From positions 1,240,001 to 1,304,000 of the forward strand of contig JAZGUH010000197.1 in NCBI GenBank assembly GCA_037893225.1: 64,000 nt of DNA. Reading direction: 5' to 3'. The notes under the pieces are model-generated. The model did not search any database. It saw only the letters and a program-made list of their open reading frames with translations, and had not been told where the DNA came from. Position numbers and translations under genes: made by a program. This stretch comes from Hippasteria phrygiana (lineage: Eukaryota; Echinodermata; Asteroidea; Valvatida; Goniasteridae). This document shows, one piece after another, positions 59,404-64,000 of this stretch (position 1 is the first letter of the stretch; every line of letters starts with the position of its first letter).

Positions 59404-60981
59404 TTAAATATCGAATGATCTGATCAGTTTCTGCACCCTCTGCTGCATGCTCTTTTGCAAGAGTGGATGATTTCGCAAGGGTTTTAGTTGTTTAACAAGT
59501 CCCGGGATATCAGAGGTGAATTTCCTGGCGATCTTGGTCTTTTTCTTTTTGGCTTTGACCTGGGCGAGAAAGTTAAGCATTTGTGAGTGTGATAGAGGAC
59601 CTTTTGTGGTAAAAATGGACTCGGGGATGGAGTCGTCGTCGGTCTGTGTGTCTTTCCAGAACATGGAGTCGGTGTCGGTGCTCGTTTCTGCAGCGGTCGA
59701 GGCAGGAAAGGAGGGAACGGGTGTTTGGGTGTCAAGGGCTTGGGAAAGGGAGGGAGAGCCGTTCGTTTCGGGGATCACTGAGGAATTGGGTGCTTCTTTG
59801 GTGAGATTGTGGGAAAGTTTGACAAGTTTGGGAGGTGGAGGCGAGGACGATTTGCTTCGGGTTGGTCTTCCTCTGGCAATTATATCGGAGAAGCGTCGTG
59901 ACGGCTGAGGGGGTGATCCCCAAACGGAAAAGCTCTCCGCAGGTGGGTTTGGATGGGTAGTTGACTTGGGGGAATTGATAGATGGTTGTTTGGGAGGAGC
60001 TTTGGAGTGGGGTTTAGGTGTTTCGGGGATAGTTGTGGGCACAGGTCCAGCGCCCACAGCCGTCTTTGTAGGTGATCCTGCTGGTTTACCAGGGGGCGGG
60101 GCCGGGGCAGCTTTCGCGGAGGCGAGTGCCCCGACTGCGGCAGAGGGCGCGGGCGCAGGCGCAGGACCGGCGGCCCCAGCAGAGGGAGCCGGCCCGGGTG
60201 GGACGGAGGGTTTGGGTTGTTTGGGAGGATATTTGACACTGGATTTGTTGTGGACAAAGGCTGGCGGAGGATTGAGTGGATTGTCTGGTTTGTTCAGTAC
60301 TTCACCGTCAACACGTTTGTCATTGTCATCGTCGGGTCGTCGTTTCTTGCAGGAGCGGCTGACATGCCCGAACTCGCCGCAGTTGAAACACCGCACCGAC
60401 TCCGTTGTGAGAAAGACACGGTAGTTGACACCCGAGAAAGTGAAGTTAATATGATCAGGGGGGAGGATGTTTGGGGCAAGTAGGACCTGAACTTGTCTTC
60501 GGAAGGACATGATATGGGAAAGAGATTTCTGCTTGAGACCAAGGGGGATGGGCCGAATCTGAGACACTACCTTACAAAATGAAGAAAGATTATTTACAAG
60601 AACTGTGTTTGGGATCTCGGGGTAGACATTGGAAAGAGTTAATCGGGTGGTAGGGCGAACGAGGGGGGTGAGCTCGACGAAGGTCCCGTTGTAGTCAAGT
60701 CCTTGTTGGACTGCGTCTACAACGGCCTCCTTCGAGCTCAGATAGATTGCAATGCGACCATTGGAAATACGGGAAGCAGAGAGGACATTTTTAGCAGGTT
60801 GCTGTTTAGTGAAGTGATCAATGTACGACTGTATGGATATTGTATCGAACGCCCGAAAGCTGACCCCATTGTTCCGTGTGATGTTTTTGAATGGCTCATC
60901 GCCGGGAACAATGGGTTTGGCAACGCCAGCCGTGCTTACGCTTGGCTGGCCCTGAATGGATGGTCCTGCTTGACTAGCCAT
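59404..60981 (-). CDS. LINE ORF1 protein, CCHC nucleic-acid-binding
   Basis: An intact 525-residue ORF1p from the ATG at 60981. In Tx1/L1-type elements ORF1p coats the element RNA and acts as a chaperone. Residues about 40-190 have the alternating pattern of an RRM-like fold (ISNGRIAIYLSSKEAV). A zinc knuckle CFNCGEFGHVSRSC (C198, C201, H206, C211) follows, then KKRR. Residues about 240-400 are a low-complexity Pro/Ala/Ser linker, and the C-terminus is Lys-rich (KAKKKKTKIARK). No frameshift was seen, so the ORF could still be translated. It ends 52 nt before the ORF2 ATG. Confidence 0.85.
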   Translation of the reverse strand: MASQAGPSIQGQPSVSTAGVAKPIVPGDEPFKNITRNNGVSFRAFDTISIQSYIDHFTKQQPAKNVLSASRISNGRIAIYLSSKEAVVDAVQQGLDYNGTFVELTPLVRPTTRLTLSNVYPEIPNTVLVNNLSSFCKVVSQIRPIPLGLKQKSLSHIMSFRRQVQVLLAPNILPPDHINFTFSGVNYRVFLTTESVRCFNCGEFGHVSRSCKKRRPDDDNDKRVDGEVLNKPDNPLNPPPAFVHNKSSVKYPPKQPKPSVPPGPAPSAGAAGPAPAPAPSAAVGALASAKAAPAPPPGKPAGSPTKTAVGAGPVPTTIPETPKPHSKAPPKQPSINSPKSTTHPNPPAESFSVWGSPPQPSRRFSDIIARGRPTRSKSSSPPPPKLVKLSHNLTKEAPNSSVIPETNGSPSLSQALDTQTPVPSFPASTAAETSTDTDSMFWKDTQTDDDSIPESIFTTKGPLSHSQMLNFLAQVKAKKKKTKIARKFTSDIPGLVKQLKPLRNHPLLQKSMQQRVQKLIRSFDI

Positions 60982-61330
60982 GGTGGGCTAGCCAAAGCAG
61001 AAAACCAGTACAGAAAGAGTAAAAATGATCGTTAAAATACAGGAAAATAATAAAACCTGATCTATAGTAAAAACAGAGCAACCTGATATAAAAACTGGGA
61101 CCATGCAAGGTCAAAAAACTACACAAAACTAACTTACAGCGGAGCTCGATCGAAACACGTCTGCACAGAAGAAGAAGAAGAAGAAACGAGACCTAAGATG
61201 TGTTTGTGGACAAACACAGAGCTGTTTCGTTTCGTAATTGGTACGTGAAGTATGAACGATCGAGGATTTGGAATGAACTTTGAAATCATGCGAAACGATT
61301 AAGGTGAAGTTTGATTCCGTTTTCAAAACG

Positions 61331-64000
61331 ATTAGAAATAAGTGATGAGAAAAGATGACGTCACGTGATCCTTGATGACGTCATCATGACGTCATTATTT
61401 ATTTTTAACTTTTGCATATGTTGGCCAACCAATTAAGCAACTTTAAAATTAATCGGACATACGGTTCTCGAGATATGGGCCATTCAAAAATGCACCTTTA
61501 AGATGACGTCATCATGAAATCATCATTTATTTTCATGTTTTACACACACTGCCTGACCAACAAACTAACTTTGAAATTATTCGGACCTATGGTTCTCTAG
61601 ATATGGGTAATTGAAAAATGCACCTTTAAGATGACGTCACGTGACCCCTGATGACGTCATCATGACGTCACGATTTATTTTCATGTTTTACAAATACTGC
61701 CCCACAACCAATTGAGCAACTTTGAAATTAATCGGACCTACGGTTCTCGAGATATGGGCCCTTCAAAAATGCACCTTTAAGATGACGTCACGTGACCTCC
61801 TCTGTGTGCCAAGTCTCAAGTCGATCGGATTTCCCAAAGTGCCCAAATGCCCTGTTGGAAAAAAGACGTGCACAAACCCTATGGGAGAGGAGTCTGAAAA
61901 TGGGAAACCCAAGAGACGAAAAAAACTGAGATTTGTACGCGGACCGCCACAACATACTCATGGTTACTGCCTTCCCAGAATTCCTTTGTTATCATATTGT
62001 TTTGGACCTAACATTTGAAATGGGCATATTTTGAGAATGGAGTGAGCTACGATCACGAAAAGTTGGAATTAGGTACACGAAAATACAATGGTTAAAACTT
62101 CCTAAGGTTTTTTGTCATACGCGATTGCTAAAGATACAAAATTCTAGCCTGAGTTTAATGACCTCCCATTGACGTCATGATGACGTCACGAAAATTTCCT
62201 GCCCTCAGATACATTTCGGGCACCCAACAAAGACTTTGCAATAGAGAGAAATGACGCCACCGCTTTGGTTTTTCAGATATGGGTTCCACAAAATCGACTA
62301 ATTAATATTCAAGGAGGTCATAACTTGACAACTGCTGACGTCATCACGACGTCATTGTTATATGCACATCAGCGAATGATGATAAATTATTGTTGGACTT
62401 CTCAGTCTGATTGAAGAAAGTTAAAGACGAAAATAGGTAGCAAGAATGAAAATGTGCGTAATACGAATGGACAGGAGTAGACAAAAAAAAATAAAAAAAA
62501 AAATAAAAAAAAAAAATCTTAACGAAAACAAGAGCTGTTCCGGCTGGAGTGCCGAAACAGCTAACTAGAAGTGTGTCTGTTTTGGAACAGAACACATGCT
62601 TTTCCGCATTTTGTTATGTCACTTTGAATTGTACATACTAATGACTATCTACCTCTACCCACCGATTTTCATGACGATCGAACCTATGCTTATGCGTTAA
62701 AAAAAAAAACACACTTTTTTGATGACCTCATCATGACGTCACACATTTTTCACATTGATATAAAAAAATATCTACGGCCTAAGAAACCTGTTACAAAAGG
62801 AATTTCGACATTAGCATGTTCTGTTTACGAAATATGGCTGAAGGGTTCAAAACGTAACTATCAATATAAATTCGCATGATGACGTCATCATGACGTCACA
62901 TAAATGTTCATCTGTAACACATTGCCGGTCTACCACCATACCAACTTTAAACCAAATCACACTGTCAAAAATCTTCTGTCAATATTTTTTTGAAGTGATT
63001 TTTTCGGACGGGAATATTGACTTCAATATGCACGATTTGCGATGTCCCTTCTGAGCCACCATACACAATTGGTACATGCTGTAGCAGTACGTACTGTATA
63101 AACGTATGGCACTCCGTATCGTAGCCCGCTGGGCCACACACAACTGTGCGTTCGAGTTTAGAATAAATTCACAACGTGCTGCATTGCAGTCACGGTTTTC
63201 TGCCCTTCCCAGAATTCTTTTGTTTTATATTGTTTTGATCTAAATTTCGAAATGGCTGTTATTTTACAATTGAGTGAGCCACGATCATGAAAATGTGGAA
63301 TTAGTTCGAGCAAAACTCAATGTATACATGTGTATAAGCTGTTTTGTCATAGCAGATTGCTAAATACTCTAAATTTTTAGCATGATTTAATGACCTTCTG
63401 ATTACGTCATCATGACGTCACGTCAATTTTCATCTTAAACATACCCTGGCCTACCCGCACAATATTATTGAACCCAATCGGACCTGCGGTTCTCTAGATA
63501 TCTGACCTTAAAGTATGCACCTCTAAGATGACGTCATGTGACCCATGATGACGTCATCACAATGGCAGTTGTCAAAGCAAACATTTGCAACGTGGTCTTG
63601 GTCTGTGTCATGTTTGGAATTATTCTGATCACTGATAGTGTAAAATTTAAAATGAAATTTTAAACATTGAAAAATTCACAGAAAATCAGCCGATGACGTC
63701 ATCATGACGTCACTTTGGATTTTGCATGCTGGCAACAATATCTACCTACCCACCAATTTTCGTGACGATCGGAACTACCCTTATATGTGTTTTAAAAAAG
63801 CACATTTTTGATGACGTCATAATGATGTCACACATTGTGTACATTTATACGTAGGTATTTATGACCTAAGAAACCTATTACAAAAAGAATTTTCGAAATT
63901 AGCATGTTCCGTTGATGAGATATGGCTTAAAGGTCCAAAAATGTAAAAATTCCTATAAAATCGTACGATGGCGTCATCATGACGTCACATCGATTTTCAT
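61331..64000 (+). repeat. CRE-dyad repeat block IV, runs off right edge
   Basis: Diverged + orientation units with TGACGTCATCATGACGTCA pairs and CTCGAGATATGGGCC words. 62995-63230 repeats 21225-21480 (GGGAATATTGAC, GCTGTAGCAG), and 63230-63680 repeats 27800-28260. A CTTTTCCGCA word is at 62600. No gene. Confidence 0.75.

Larger units (their letters stand above)
55390..61330 (-). mobile_element. Tx1-like non-LTR retrotransposon (LINE), nearly full length
   Basis: A two-ORF LINE on the - strand: 5' region about 61330-60982, ORF1 60981-59404, a 52-nt gap, ORF2 59351-55482, then a short 3' region with GC-rich inverted words at 55395-55455 and no poly(A) tail. CCHC ORF1, apurinic endonuclease, RT block WRPVSLLNTDYKILAKLLANRLK and C-terminal CCHC fit the L1/Tx1 group, best Tx1. 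The left flank is CRE-block DNA ending TTTTTGTCAC; no clear target duplication was found. Both end positions are estimates. Confidence 0.8.

Noticed and set aside
59516..60483. Several open frames on the + strand opposite LINE ORF1
   Set aside because: Antisense shadows of the Pro/Ala-rich ORF1 linker; their Gly/Val/Glu composition follows from the opposite strand.

Overview
This is a eukaryotic, intron-rich, AT-leaning genomic window that consists mostly of transposable elements and satellite DNA. There are no operons, bacterial ribosome-binding sites or dense genes. The only host protein gene I can support is split: two exons, at 10330-10538 and 36369-36474 on the + strand, join in frame into a 104-residue mitochondrial ribosomal protein S33 (MRPS33), with a 25.8 kb intron between them. 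Metazoan MRPS33, frequent ACATGTAC words, Tx1-like and Kolobok-like elements and tRNA-derived SINEs suggest a marine invertebrate, most likely a deuterostome such as an echinoderm or hemichordate. The sequence alone does not fix the species.

Layout. 1-8980 is a stack of nested insertions. An old element ending in CCCCTCGAC-rich termini was hit by an LTR-like element (827-2345, CATG duplication) and by two Mutator-like foldback elements (2376-4136 and 4174-8831, each with a 9-bp duplication). The first foldback element carries a broken fragment of a RecQ-like helicase. The second later received two near-identical 1.8 kb elements (4836-6642 and 6859-8650). 9885-10285 holds a dimeric tRNA-derived SINE next to MRPS33 coding exon 1.

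The MRPS33 intron (10539-36368) contains two Kolobok-like TTAA elements with broken THAP domains (14725-16114 and 24624-26239), a hAT-like element with a nested piggyBac-like MITE (18956-20168), a mariner-like MITE (26548-27515), a 3.47 kb CAC-ended element (29391-32860), and a satellite-like family with a period near 605 bp. That family is packed with the dyad TGACGTCATSATGACGTCA, which is two CREB/ATF octamers spaced 11 bp apart. The clearest array is at 28796-35295; related blocks lie at 20.6-24.6, 26.2-28.8, 51.7-54.8 and 61.3-64.0 kb.

Downstream of MRPS33, 36.5-45 kb is mostly unassigned DNA with microsatellites and one hAT-like MITE. 45.3-46.35 kb holds a dead Ty3/Gypsy integrase fragment next to the 3' end of a CR1/L2-type LINE. 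47203-49193 is a second TTAA element, without a recognisable transposase. 55.4-61.3 kb on the - strand is a nearly complete Tx1-like LINE with a CCHC ORF1, an endonuclease/reverse transcriptase ORF2, and two frame breaks in ORF2.

No genes here work together as a pathway. The main biological content is the MRPS33 gene, a readable insertion chronology supported by empty sites inside the window, and the CRE-dyad repeat family. Superfamily names were assigned from termini, target duplications and motifs, without any database search.
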